DNA of 64,000 bases, taken from Pleurocapsa sp. PCC 7319 (GTDB taxonomy: Bacteria; Cyanobacteriota; Cyanobacteriia; Cyanobacteriales; Xenococcaceae). Below are positions 36,456-45,041 of the stretch, piece by piece. The notes under the pieces were generated by a model. The model did not search any database. It saw nothing but the letters and a program-made list of their open reading frames with translations, and was not told the origin of the DNA. Each line of letters opens with the position of its first letter. The first letter of the stretch is position 1. The position numbers and the translations under genes were made by a program. The stretch lies in assembly GCF_000332195.1 (NCBI RefSeq), contig NZ_KB235922.1:930001-994000 (forward strand), given 5' to 3'.

Positions 36456-38411
36456 ATGAATGTCATTTTAGAGTTTTTTTATAAGTCTCATAAAATCAAA
36501 AAAATTGTCATTATTTTAATTACTTGGTGCTTTTGCCTTTATTTGTTCTTAGTCCCAACTGCGGCCGAGGTAAAATCCTCGAGCGCCTCGCTAGATCGCA
36601 AAGCTGATATCGTCTTAGATGGTCGGAAGTTATTTGAAATTAGTAGTTCTGGTAATTTTTCGGCTACGCAACGAGCCGAAAAAATCAATTCTCTACTGCA
36701 AACCAAACTTAAACACTACTCCAATTCCCGACAAGCTTTAGATTTAACTGTAGCTAAACAGTCTGATTGGACAGTAATTCGCGTAAATAATCGTCACTTG
36801 CTAACAGTTAGCAAAAATGACTTGATTCCTGGAATGATGGCTCAAGAACAGGCTGAAATCTGGCAAGAGCAATTAGAGTCAGCTTTAGAGCGAGCAATCA
36901 AAGAAAGATCGCCTGCTCATCTCCAATGGACTATTAAAATGATGGCGATCGCTTTTACTCTAGTTGCAGGAATTCAATTTGGTTTATTTTGTCTTAAACG
37001 CCACTATAGTCGCAAACGTTTAGAATCACCTCAGCGGTGGATTTCTTGGGCTATTTTAGCTATTTTGGGCTTACAAACTTTAATTTGGCTGATATTCGTC
37101 TATTACTGTACTTATTTGTTTCCCCAGACTAGAACTTGGCAGTACAATCTGTGGCAGTCTGTTAACGATACTTTTAATACTGAAATCTTTGATTTTGGTG
37201 GAGAGATGGCTATATCTCTACGGCGCATAATCATCTTAATCTTTCTGGGTATTGGCTGGTGGATATTTGTCAGGTGGTTTTCGCAGGTGCTTAAGTTAAA
37301 TATTCTCCCCCTGACAGGGTTTGAAAGTACCTTGCAAAATTCGATCGCTTTTTTGACTCGTTATGGATTATTATTCCTGGGTATATTGTTAATCTTGAAT
37401 GCTGGAGGTATTGATTTTCGTTCTCTAACTATCGTCATCAGTGCCTTAGGCGTAGGAATTGGCTTTGGGTTACAAAATATAGCCAAAGACTTTGTTAGCG
37501 GTATAATTTTGACTTTGACTCGCCCCATAAAAATTGGTGATTTAGTAGAAGTAGGCGAAGACAAGGGCTTAGTGTTGCATATTGGTGCGCGTACTACCGA
37601 AATTTCCCATATAGATCGCCATATTATGACTATTCCTAACTCGCGTTTTATCGAGGAAACTGTCAGAAATTGGCATCGCAGCGGTTTAACTAGGGTAAAA
37701 GTTTATGTAGATGTGGCTTATGACTCCGATCGCGATTTGGTATATAAAGCTTTGTTAGCAGCAGCCCAAGTCTATCACCCAGATATTCTCAAACATCCAC
37801 CACCAAAAGCCAAATTTCGTAATTTTGGCGATCGCTCTTTACTATTCCGCGTAGTAGTTTTTATTAAGGATCCTTTTAAAGAACCAAAAGTTAGAAACCA
37901 TCTACAAAAGCATATCGATCTTAATTTTCGCAAGTATGGCATTGAAATTCCGTTTCCCCAGCGAGATCTCAATTTTAATATTCCTCAGCTCGATGAGTTA
38001 GTCGCTAACTTAGTTAAAATCTATGCCCCTTCTCAACCTAAATTGTATTACCCTCAAACAAAAACAGATTCAAGCGATCGCCAATTATCATCAGTAGAAG
38101 AATTAACTATTCGTGATGAATATGACTGGGATTCTTTGGTAGCAGCCATGCGAGGGGAACATGGCGTATCCATTACCGATCGTCGTTATGGCTTAAAAAC
38201 CTATTCTAAAGTTTTCTTGGGTTCAGAAGCCGTATCTTGGTTAATACAGTACGAAAAAGCTACTTTAGCCGAAGCGATAGCCATCGGACAATTGATGATC
38301 GAACAAAATATTATTCACCATATATTAGACGAACACAATTTTAAAAACGAACCGCTATTTTATCGCTTTTATCTAGATGAAAATAACCATAGATCAAAGC
38401 TTGATGATTGA
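36456..38411 (+). CDS. MscS-family mechanosensitive channel with C-terminal DEP domain
   Basis: A 651-aa protein with an N-terminal signal-like helix (about 15-35), a periplasmic segment, about four further membrane helices, then the MscS pore helix and beta domain: GVGIGFGLQNIAKDFVSG near residues 332-349, followed by RPIKIGDLVEVG. The cytoplasmic vestibule runs to about 530. The last 100 residues form a DEP-type domain (YSKVFLGSEAVSWLIQYEKA). MscS channels release solutes on hypo-osmotic shock; DEP domains usually bind membranes or protein partners, so regulated gating is a reasonable inference. It stands 113 bp ahead of the RelA/SpoT-like gene on the same strand. Confidence 0.88.
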   Translation: MNVILEFFYKSHKIKKIVIILITWCFCLYLFLVPTAAEVKSSSASLDRKADIVLDGRKLFEISSSGNFSATQRAEKINSLLQTKLKHYSNSRQALDLTVAKQSDWTVIRVNNRHLLTVSKNDLIPGMMAQEQAEIWQEQLESALERAIKERSPAHLQWTIKMMAIAFTLVAGIQFGLFCLKRHYSRKRLESPQRWISWAILAILGLQTLIWLIFVYYCTYLFPQTRTWQYNLWQSVNDTFNTEIFDFGGEMAISLRRIIILIFLGIGWWIFVRWFSQVLKLNILPLTGFESTLQNSIAFLTRYGLLFLGILLILNAGGIDFRSLTIVISALGVGIGFGLQNIAKDFVSGIILTLTRPIKIGDLVEVGEDKGLVLHIGARTTEISHIDRHIMTIPNSRFIEETVRNWHRSGLTRVKVYVDVAYDSDRDLVYKALLAAAQVYHPDILKHPPPKAKFRNFGDRSLLFRVVVFIKDPFKEPKVRNHLQKHIDLNFRKYGIEIPFPQRDLNFNIPQLDELVANLVKIYAPSQPKLYYPQTKTDSSDRQLSSVEELTIRDEYDWDSLVAAMRGEHGVSITDRRYGLKTYSKVFLGSEAVSWLIQYEKATLAEAIAIGQLMIEQNIIHHILDEHNFKNEPLFYRFYLDENNHRSKLDD

Positions 38412-38524
38412 TGGATTCATATTTGAAGCTGTTTATCATTTAGACTGCATATTATTTGGTTAATAGTTATGACATGAGATTTTTAAAGTCACTATTTTAT
38501 ATTTGATCATCGTAATTAGATTTC

Positions 38525-39262
38525 ATGGGTAACATCAAATATCGAACTATCTTACTTTTTATTGCTTTTCTTTTGCTATGTTCTTTTTGGGTATCAAAAG
38601 TAGTCGTAAATATTGATCTTAATCGCGATCATGAACCAACTACCATTGCCAGTTCGGATTTGCCAGAGCGATCGCCGCAAGTCTCTAATCCTTTAAAACA
38701 AACTAGTAATGACCTAGACGAACTATATCAACAAGCAGCAGAAGCACAACCATATCTCGATCAAGTAACCCAAAAAGTTGCTAGTCAGCTAGGTGGAGAA
38801 GCATTAATTCCTGAGACTTTAAAAGCGAGGGAAAGAGCAAGGAAAAAAATAGCTGCTGACTACGGTGGAGAGGTATCTAGAATTACCGATTTGGCTCGTA
38901 GTTCAGTAATTTTTGAGACTGAAAAACAAGTGCTACAAGCTCTAGACATCTTGCAACATGACATGGATGTGATACGAATCAAAAATCGCTTTCAAAATCC
39001 TGTCAACGGCTATCGAGACGTTCTGCTTAATATACAAATGCCCAACGGACACATTGTCGAAATGCAGCTACACCTACGCAGCATATTAGACGTAAAATAC
39101 AAATTTGGCGATCAACTATATCAAGAAATTAGAACTATTGAAGCCGACGCCATACAAGAACAGCGAGATTTAACCTCAGATGAAACCAAGCGAATCGAAC
39201 AGCTAAGCTCTCAAGCTGAAAAGCTATACAATGAGGCATTTGAAAAATCTCAATCTCAATAA
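38525..39262 (+). CDS. Membrane-anchored RelA/SpoT-like synthetase-domain protein
   Basis: A 245-aa protein. Residues 7-30 form a hydrophobic helix with a basic start, a signal anchor or uncleaved signal. Residues 60-205 match the RelA/SpoT-type (p)ppGpp synthetase fold: LKARERARKKI, Asp122 in ITDLARSSVIF (equivalent of the RelA GDxxGxR region), Tyr163 in NGYRDV, and Glu179 and Gln181 in VEMQLHL. A charged coiled tail follows (210-245). Family members act as pyrophosphokinases on guanine nucleotides or, in some toxins, on ATP or tRNA. Catalysis is not proven here, and the membrane anchor is unusual. It is followed after 15 bp by an 82-aa gene and then by an HD-domain gene, apparently one operon. 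Confidence 0.75.
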   Translation: MGNIKYRTILLFIAFLLLCSFWVSKVVVNIDLNRDHEPTTIASSDLPERSPQVSNPLKQTSNDLDELYQQAAEAQPYLDQVTQKVASQLGGEALIPETLKARERARKKIAADYGGEVSRITDLARSSVIFETEKQVLQALDILQHDMDVIRIKNRFQNPVNGYRDVLLNIQMPNGHIVEMQLHLRSILDVKYKFGDQLYQEIRTIEADAIQEQRDLTSDETKRIEQLSSQAEKLYNEAFEKSQSQ

Positions 39263-39277
39263 AATAAATTTAGAATA

Positions 39278-39526
39278 ATGTGCGAACAATCTAAATTACC
39301 TGAAGTAGAATACTATACGGTTAACGATCGCCCTGTCAAAATGGTGTCAACGACCGATGGGGGAGGAAGAGTTTTAGTTATGAACTTGGATACAGGTGAG
39401 TTTGAACCAGATATGAGTTATTTATCACGATGTTATAACCCCGAACAAGATGTTGAGCGACTTTCTGAAACAATGTTCGATCAATATGTCACTGAACTAA
39501 GACGTGAAATTGACGAGAAAAATTAA
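39278..39526 (+). CDS. Small conserved-type hypothetical protein
   Basis: An 82-aa acidic soluble protein with no recognised family. It has a beta-rich N-terminal half (VEYYTVNDRPVKMVSTTDGG, then GRVLVMNLDTGEF) and a helical C-terminal half. Spacing of 15 bp from the RelA/SpoT-like gene and 13 bp to the HD gene (if that starts at ATG 39540) suggests it belongs to the same operon. It could be a third component that binds one of the two enzymes, but nothing in the sequence shows this. Confidence 0.65.
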   Translation: MCEQSKLPEVEYYTVNDRPVKMVSTTDGGGRVLVMNLDTGEFEPDMSYLSRCYNPEQDVERLSETMFDQYVTELRREIDEKN

Positions 39527-39539
39527 CGTAAAAACACAA

Positions 39540-40109
39540 ATGTTAAGCGATCGTTTTACTAATGCCATCAAATTAGCAGCAGAACTCCATTCATCTCAAT
39601 TACGTAAAGGGACAAATATTCCTTATATTTCCCATTTATTAGGAGTTACCAGTTTGGTATTAGAACATGGTGGTCATGAAGATGAAGCTATTGCAGCGAT
39701 GCTCCATGATGCGGTTGAAGACCAAGGAGGCTGGGAAACGCTAGCACGAATTGAAAGTCAGTTTGGAGCTAATGTGGCTGCTATTGTCCAAGGATGTACT
39801 GATAGTTATGAGACACCCAAACCTGCATGGCGATCCCGTAAGGAAAATTATATCAAGCGTTTAGCCAAAACTTCTGCTTCGGTACGCTTGGTTTCCAACG
39901 CCGATAAGCTACACAATGCTCGTGCTATTTTAAATGATTTACGAGTATGTGGAGAACCTCTTTGGCAGCGTTTTAGTGGAGGGCGAGAGGGCACTCTTTG
40001 GTATTATAAGAGCTTGGCAAATACTTTTAAAGAATTGAATAACGGTGCATTGGCTGAAGAATTAGATCGAGTCGTAAGGGAAATCGAACGTATTTCGCAA
40101 GTTGAATGA
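39540..40109 (+). CDS. HD-domain alarmone-hydrolase-like protein (SpoT/MESH1-type)
   Basis: A 189-aa protein from ATG 39540; GTG 39504 would overlap the upstream gene. The HD-superfamily ligands are His32 (ISHLLGV), His56-Asp57 and Asp122 (NADKLHN), with the RKG motif at residues 22-24 and the HDxxED signature (HDAVED) of Rel/SpoT and MESH1 (p)ppGpp hydrolases. The neighbouring RelA/SpoT-like synthetase domain makes alarmone turnover the leading idea, so the pair could be a synthetase/hydrolase module or a toxSAS-like toxin-antitoxin. Substrate is inference. A strong terminator hairpin follows the gene. Confidence 0.85.
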   Translation: MLSDRFTNAIKLAAELHSSQLRKGTNIPYISHLLGVTSLVLEHGGHEDEAIAAMLHDAVEDQGGWETLARIESQFGANVAAIVQGCTDSYETPKPAWRSRKENYIKRLAKTSASVRLVSNADKLHNARAILNDLRVCGEPLWQRFSGGREGTLWYYKSLANTFKELNNGALAEELDRVVREIERISQVE

Positions 40110-40196
40110 ACCAACAAAGGTTAGGTGGTGTACAATCCCCACTCTCGAATCTTTGATTGAGATTCAAGATAATTTCCAATGAGCTTATTGACTAAC

Positions 40197-40235
40197 AAAG
40201 TGTTGCTTTCTCTAAAGACAGGCAACACTTTTATT
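40197..40235 (+). terminator. Terminator of the RelA-like/HD operon
   Basis: AAAGTGTTGC / GCAACACTTT stem with a 15-nt loop, followed by TATT. It lies about 90 bp after the HD gene and faces the RNase J terminator. Confidence 0.75.
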
Positions 40236-40247
40236 AGATTTCGAGAG

Positions 40248-40279
40248 AAAAATACTTCGACCACAAGGAGAAGTATTTT
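40248..40279 (-). terminator. Terminator of the RNase J gene
   Basis: On the minus strand, AAAATACTTC / GAAGTATTTT stem with an 11-nt loop, ending in a T run, directly after the stop codon at 40288. Confidence 0.8.
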
Positions 40280-40287
40280 ATTTCTAA

Positions 40288-42072
40288 CTAGGAACGGCGA
40301 GAGATTACAGGAGCCGGGGTGGTGGCAGTAGAACGCCTTCTTCTTCTCGTCAGCTTAGCAGGTTGTTTTTCAGGAGTTTGCAATAAAAACACTACGAGGG
40401 GACGACTACGTAGTTCTCGCTTCATTAAACGCTGCAAGCCGCCTTCTATTTCGAGACGTACTTCTGACCAGTTAACTTCGGGTTCACCGCCGTTGTTGGT
40501 ACTAAAGTCGCTCCAGCGATCGCCTAAAATTCGCTCCATTGTTCTTACAACTAGTTGCTGTAGCAAAGATGTTTCAATTGATGTAGCGACTCCGCGTAAA
40601 TGTAGTGCAGGAGGTGCAACTAAATTACCAGACCAATCGATCACGGCGGCAACAGTAACTACTCCATCTTCAGCTAACTGCTGTCTTTCTTTCATGACAT
40701 CATCTCGGACAATACCTGCACGATCTACTAGTTCAATACCAGAAGGAACTTCTCCGTTTACGCCAATACTATTTTCCGTAAGTTCAATAATATTACCGTT
40801 TTTGATCACCACAATATTTTCTTCAGGAATACCCATCGCCCGAGCCATTCCTGAGTGTTCCACTAGCATCCGATGTTCACCATGAACAGGCACAAAGAAC
40901 TTAGGTCTAGTCAAATTGAGCATTAACTTATGATCTTCTCTAGAACCATGACCGGAAACATGGATTCCTTCTCGGCGACCATAAATGACTTTTGCTCCCT
41001 GCATCATCAGACGATCAATCGTGTTAACTACTGCAATAGTGTTACCAGGAATGGGGTTGGCAGAAAATACAATCGTATCTCCTTCTTGGACTCTAATTTG
41101 TCGATGTTCACCCCTGGAAATACGAGTCATCGCGGCTAAAGTCTCTCCTTGAGAACCAGTAGTCAGAATTAAAACTTTATCGTCTGGTAAACGATTGACG
41201 GAGCGCAAGGGTTCAAAAAGATCGTCACGGCATTGAATATAACCCAACTTTCGTGCATGAGCGATCACGTTAAGCATGGAACGCCCTACCACTGCTACTT
41301 TGCGACCGTGCTTTTGGGCTAAATCGAGAACCATGTTTACTCGATGCACTGAAGAAGAAAAAGTTGTCACCATAATCCTTCCTTCTGCCTGACCAAAGAT
41401 GCGGTTGAGATTCGGATAGACTGAACGTTCTGATGGCGTATGTCCTGGAACTTCAGCATTAGTGGAGTCACTCAGCAAGCACAGGACACCTTTTTCGCCG
41501 TGTTCTGCTAGCTTTTGTAGGTCGTAATGTTCCCCATCAACAGGAGTATGATCGATTTTAAAATCTCCTGTGTGAATAATCACGCCAATGGGAGTATGAA
41601 TAGCGACACTAAAACTATCCGCAATTGAGTGGGTGTTACGAATAAACTCAGCAGAGAAATGCTTCCCAATGCGGACAATCTCTCTCGGGATAACACTTTT
41701 AAGCGTAGTGCGATCGCTAACTCCCGCTTCTTCTAATTTGTCACTCAATAGAGACATTGCCAGCCTTGGACCATAAATTACAGGTATATCAAACTGCTTG
41801 AGGTGATAAGCAATGCCGCCGATGTGATCTTCATGACCGTGAGTGACAATCATGCCCTTAATACGGTGAGAATTTTCTCTGAGATATGTCATATCAGGCA
41901 GGACAATATTGATACCGTGCATCTGATCTGAAGGAAAACCTAATCCAGCATCAAGCAAGATAATGTCATCTTCATATTCAAAAACACAGGTATTTTTGCC
42001 AATTTCGTGTAATCCACCTAAAGGAATGATTTTCACAGTTGGTACGCTAACTTTTTTGTTTACTTTACTCAT
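40288..42072 (-). CDS. rnj: Ribonuclease J
   Basis: A 594-aa metallo-beta-lactamase/beta-CASP ribonuclease with 5'-3' exo- and endonuclease activity in RNA decay and maturation. The motif HGHEDHIGG (His78, His80, Asp82, His83) holds the zinc ligands. The beta-CASP region and the C-terminal PVHGEHR and HVSGHGSREDHKLM motifs are present. The far C-terminus is basic (LTRRRRRS). It lies downstream of asd and dapA on the same strand, the usual cyanobacterial arrangement, but a 345-bp spacer suggests its own promoter or processing. Confidence 0.96.
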   Translation of the reverse strand: MSKVNKKVSVPTVKIIPLGGLHEIGKNTCVFEYEDDIILLDAGLGFPSDQMHGINIVLPDMTYLRENSHRIKGMIVTHGHEDHIGGIAYHLKQFDIPVIYGPRLAMSLLSDKLEEAGVSDRTTLKSVIPREIVRIGKHFSAEFIRNTHSIADSFSVAIHTPIGVIIHTGDFKIDHTPVDGEHYDLQKLAEHGEKGVLCLLSDSTNAEVPGHTPSERSVYPNLNRIFGQAEGRIMVTTFSSSVHRVNMVLDLAQKHGRKVAVVGRSMLNVIAHARKLGYIQCRDDLFEPLRSVNRLPDDKVLILTTGSQGETLAAMTRISRGEHRQIRVQEGDTIVFSANPIPGNTIAVVNTIDRLMMQGAKVIYGRREGIHVSGHGSREDHKLMLNLTRPKFFVPVHGEHRMLVEHSGMARAMGIPEENIVVIKNGNIIELTENSIGVNGEVPSGIELVDRAGIVRDDVMKERQQLAEDGVVTVAAVIDWSGNLVAPPALHLRGVATSIETSLLQQLVVRTMERILGDRWSDFSTNNGGEPEVNWSEVRLEIEGGLQRLMKRELRSRPLVVFLLQTPEKQPAKLTRRRRRSTATTPAPVISRRS

Positions 42073-42417
42073 ATGGTTTCCGTGTATTTGGTTTGTGGTA
42101 CGTATCTATTTGAATCAATAAAAACTGTAAATCTGTCTTAGAATTAATCTGTTGAAGTTCTTTCTAAGTCTTTAAAAAAGGGAATAGTATAAATTTTTTT
42201 AATTTCTAATAATAGAGAATATCAATTAGAGTAATCATCTATATCGATACATCATTTTATTCATATTAATAATTAATTATATTTAAGGAATTAAAGTAAA
42301 AACGATAGTAAAATTTCTATTTATAACAAAGATTTTTCTGACTACAACTGTTACTTACAATTATTTCTTTTAGCTTAAATAGTTTATGTCAAAATAACTA
42401 GGTTTAAAATAACTAAA
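42073..42417. other. Intergenic region, 345 bp, between dapA and RNase J
   Basis: AT-rich spacer on the path from dapA to RNase J, both on the minus strand. It may be the RNase J leader or promoter. No hairpin terminator with a T run, RNA gene or open frame recognised. Confidence 0.5.
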
Positions 42418-43308
42418 TCAGAGCAATTCCAACTCTTTTAATACTATTTTTAATTTTTCTAATAAGTCTAATTGTAGCTCACATAATGGAGTTCGCAACT
42501 TACCTACATCCCAACCTTGTAGATTTAAAGCAGCTTTAACAGGAATGGGATTGGTAGTCATAAATAAAGCCTGAAATAAGGGAAAAAACTTGACTTGAAT
42601 TGCTGTAGCTTTCTGGTTATTGCCTTTAATAAAAGCGTCGATCATTTCTTGCATTTGGTTGCCTATTAAGTGAGAAACAACACTAACTACACCCACACTT
42701 CCCACTGTAAGCAAAGGTAATGTTAAAGCATCTTCTCCTGAATAAATAGCAAAAGAAGGAGGAGTTAAACACCTAATTTTGCAAGCCTGCTCTAAATCGC
42801 CACTAGCTTCCTTAATCGCAACTATGTTACTGATCTGAGCGAGATTAGCCACTGTTTCTGGCTTCAGGTTGCTGCCAGTCCTACCTGGTATATTATATAA
42901 CATCATCGGCAGATTGGGGCAAGCTTCAGCGATCGCCTTAAAGTGATGATACAATCCCAACTGGGGCGGCTTATTATAATATGGCACAACTTGTAATGAA
43001 CCATCAAGATTAAGTTTAGCAGCTTTTTCTGTAGCAGCGATCGCTTCAGTCGTAGAGTTAGAGCCAGTACCAGCAATAATCTTAGCTTTATCGCCTACTG
43101 ATTGTTTGACTACTTTGAACAGCTCATATTCTTCAGACCAACTCAAGGTTGGGGACTCCCCTGTTGTACCGCAAAGTACTAGTCCATCGCTCCCATTTTC
43201 GACCAAATGAACCGCCAGCTTTTCTGCTACTTCATAGTTAACACTACCATCCTCAGCAAAAGGCGTTACCATCGCCGTAATTACTCTACCGAAAGGTTCG
43301 TCGCTCAT
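42418..43308 (-). CDS. dapA: 4-hydroxy-tetrahydrodipicolinate synthase
   Basis: A 296-aa enzyme of the lysine/diaminopimelate pathway that condenses pyruvate with aspartate semialdehyde. The Schiff-base Lys166 (VAIKEAS), Tyr138 (YNIPGRTG), Arg143 and Thr48-Thr49 (GTTGES) are present. The start is set at ATG 43308 ([17 protein letters not shown]), which agrees with family N-termini; an upstream TTG in frame overlaps asd by four bases and is unlikely. It follows asd on the same strand, matching consecutive pathway steps. Confidence 0.97.
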   Translation of the reverse strand: MSDEPFGRVITAMVTPFAEDGSVNYEVAEKLAVHLVENGSDGLVLCGTTGESPTLSWSEEYELFKVVKQSVGDKAKIIAGTGSNSTTEAIAATEKAAKLNLDGSLQVVPYYNKPPQLGLYHHFKAIAEACPNLPMMLYNIPGRTGSNLKPETVANLAQISNIVAIKEASGDLEQACKIRCLTPPSFAIYSGEDALTLPLLTVGSVGVVSVVSHLIGNQMQEMIDAFIKGNNQKATAIQVKFFPLFQALFMTTNPIPVKAALNLQGWDVGKLRTPLCELQLDLLEKLKIVLKELELL

Positions 43309-43358
43309 AGATTTCTGCCGTGTAATAATCACTATATTTGGGTTAAAAAACCCAACCT

Positions 43359-44402
43359 TCAAATACTAACTGCCGAGTTTGATACTGTTAGTAAGTTTTT
43401 TTCTAGCAATAATTCTGCTATCTGAATTGCGTTTAAAGCGGCCCCCTTACGAATTTGGTCTCCACAGAGCCACAATTCTAAATTGCAATCTTGAGAGATA
43501 TCTTGACGGATTCTTCCCACCAATACAGGATCTTGTCCTGTAGCATCTATTGGCATCGGAAAATAATTTGTCTGCCAATCCTCTACTAATTTTACTCCTG
43601 GTGCTACTCCTAACAATTCTCTTGCCCGCTGAACGTCAAAAGGTCGCTCGAACTCTAAGTTTATCGCCTCAGAATGAGCGCGTAGAATAGGTACTCTAAC
43701 ACAGGTTGCGGTTACTTTTAATTCTGGCTCATCAAAAATCTTGCGCGTTTCATTAACCATTTTCATTTCTTCTTCGCAATACCCTTGATCGTTAAGGGGA
43801 GAATTATGAGGAAACAGGTTAAAGGCAATGGGATAAGGTAATACTTCGGCTTGAGGCTGTTTACCATTTAAAATATCTCTAGCTTGAGTTTGAGCCTCTT
43901 CCATAGCTCTTGCTCCTGCACCAGATGCAGATTGGTAAGTCGAAACAACTACCCGCTTGATTGGTTGTACCTGATGTAGAGGGTAGATCGCCACTCCCAT
44001 AAGAATAGTTGTGCAATTAGGATTAGCAATAATTCCCTGGTGGGCAGCAGCAGCTTCAGGATTAATTTCAGGTACGACTAAGGGAACATTTTCGTCCATC
44101 CGAAAAGCACTAGAATTATCGATAACGACTGCACCTGCTTCTACAGCTTGTTTAGCCCAGGTTCTGGAAGTAGAACCACCAGCAGAAGCCAAAACTATAT
44201 CGACTCCCTCAAAAGAACTTTCGCTAGCAGCCTGTACAGTTATTTCTTGGTCGTTAAAGACAATTTTACTGCCAGCAGAGCGCGGGGATGCTAACAACTT
44301 CAATTGTTTAAGGGGAAAATTGCGCTCGGCAAGCAATTCTAACAGTTCTTTCCCTACTGCTCCAGTTGCTCCTAAGATGGCTACATTTACATCTCTAGAC
44401 AA
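43359..44402 (-). CDS. asd: Aspartate-semialdehyde dehydrogenase
   Basis: A 347-aa NADPH-dependent enzyme converting aspartyl phosphate to aspartate semialdehyde, used for lysine, threonine, methionine and peptidoglycan precursors. N-terminal Rossmann motif [13 protein letters not shown], active-site Cys130 in NPNCTTI, and [16 protein letters not shown] with the catalytic His. The only in-frame start is TTG at 44402, since a stop codon lies just upstream. A strong GGAGG ribosome-binding site sits nine bases before it. It is divergent from trigger factor, the common cyanobacterial order. Confidence 0.96.
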   Translation of the reverse strand: MSRDVNVAILGATGAVGKELLELLAERNFPLKQLKLLASPRSAGSKIVFNDQEITVQAASESSFEGVDIVLASAGGSTSRTWAKQAVEAGAVVIDNSSAFRMDENVPLVVPEINPEAAAAHQGIIANPNCTTILMGVAIYPLHQVQPIKRVVVSTYQSASGAGARAMEEAQTQARDILNGKQPQAEVLPYPIAFNLFPHNSPLNDQGYCEEEMKMVNETRKIFDEPELKVTATCVRVPILRAHSEAINLEFERPFDVQRARELLGVAPGVKLVEDWQTNYFPMPIDATGQDPVLVGRIRQDISQDCNLELWLCGDQIRKGAALNAIQIAELLLEKNLLTVSNSAVSI

Positions 44403-44411
44403 TTATTAAAA

Positions 44412-44416
44412 CCTCC
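44412..44416 (-). promoter_or_regulatory. Ribosome-binding site deciding the asd TTG start
   Basis: GGAGG on the minus strand, nine bases before the TTG start. No ATG or GTG is available in this frame before a stop codon, so this site supports TTG. Confidence 0.8.
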
Positions 44417-44590
44417 ATGACTATTTTTTAAGTAATTTACTTGATAAATTTAAATTGAGACTTAATAAAAATTCTTTATGTTTTGCTTACTCGATGATAC
44501 CGCTATTGACTGTTGAGCTTAAATGATTTGTCAAGACGAACCGAATAAATCGAAATAATAGTTGGCAGTTCTTAAAAATTAATGAAGTAC

Positions 44591-44603
44591 ACTACTTTAA
44601 GTA
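44591..44603. promoter_or_regulatory. ACTACTTTAAGTA motif upstream of asd
   Basis: Shares 13 bases with the inverted repeat at 14930-14944 in front of the carbamoyltransferase operon. Its distance to asd is about 190 bp. Function unknown. Confidence 0.25.
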
Positions 44604-45041
44604 AAACACAGTTGTCTATTGCCTGAGCCCTTTGTTTTGCAAATCATCAACTTGAATGAATTCATCTTTATTTTTACAGATTAACTTAATTAAATATCTA
44701 TTAAGTATCGGTTAATCGTATCATAATGTCTCATCCAAGATGAGAAGCTATTCACAGTCTTCCTAGCTCGATCATTTAAAGTAGGGAACATATTCTGATA
44801 AAAAGTGTAGCTCGTTCGATTGATATACTATGATGACTATTGGCTAAATAGGTACGTTAAAGATTGTTGTACAAAACTTCGATTTAGGGATTCAGATGAA
44901 TAGTCTTATTTCTCTAAATCACAGCGGAGTTATAAGTATTAGGCTCGATAGTTGTATCTATCAATCTTAGGTTAACCCCTAACTACCCAAATACCAAATC
45001 AAACCAATAAACCAAAAAGTAGTTTTGAGATATAAGCATCG

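Larger units (their letters stand above)
44403..45041. other. Divergent promoter region, 639 bp, between asd and tig
   Basis: Non-coding region feeding asd (minus) and trigger factor (plus). It holds the asd ribosome-binding site, a copy of the ACTACTTTAAGTA motif (44591-44603) and a possible -10 hexamer TATACT or TATGAT near 44825 for tig. No RNA gene recognised. Confidence 0.55.

Noticed and set aside
40319-40885. 188-codon open frame antisense to RNase J
   Set aside because: It is the shadow of a well-supported conserved gene, and its Ser/Pro/Arg-rich composition is not protein-like.
43309-43362. Upstream TTG start for dapA overlapping the asd stop
   Set aside because: Adds residues absent from family N-termini; ATG 43308 matches the usual start.
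44011-44409. 132-codon open frame antisense to asd
   Set aside because: Lies wholly over a conserved gene on the other strand, with no independent start signal or homology feel.
44821-44880. NtcA-like GTA-N-TAC site upstream of tig
   Set aside because: The spacing between GTA and TAC does not fit the N8 consensus.
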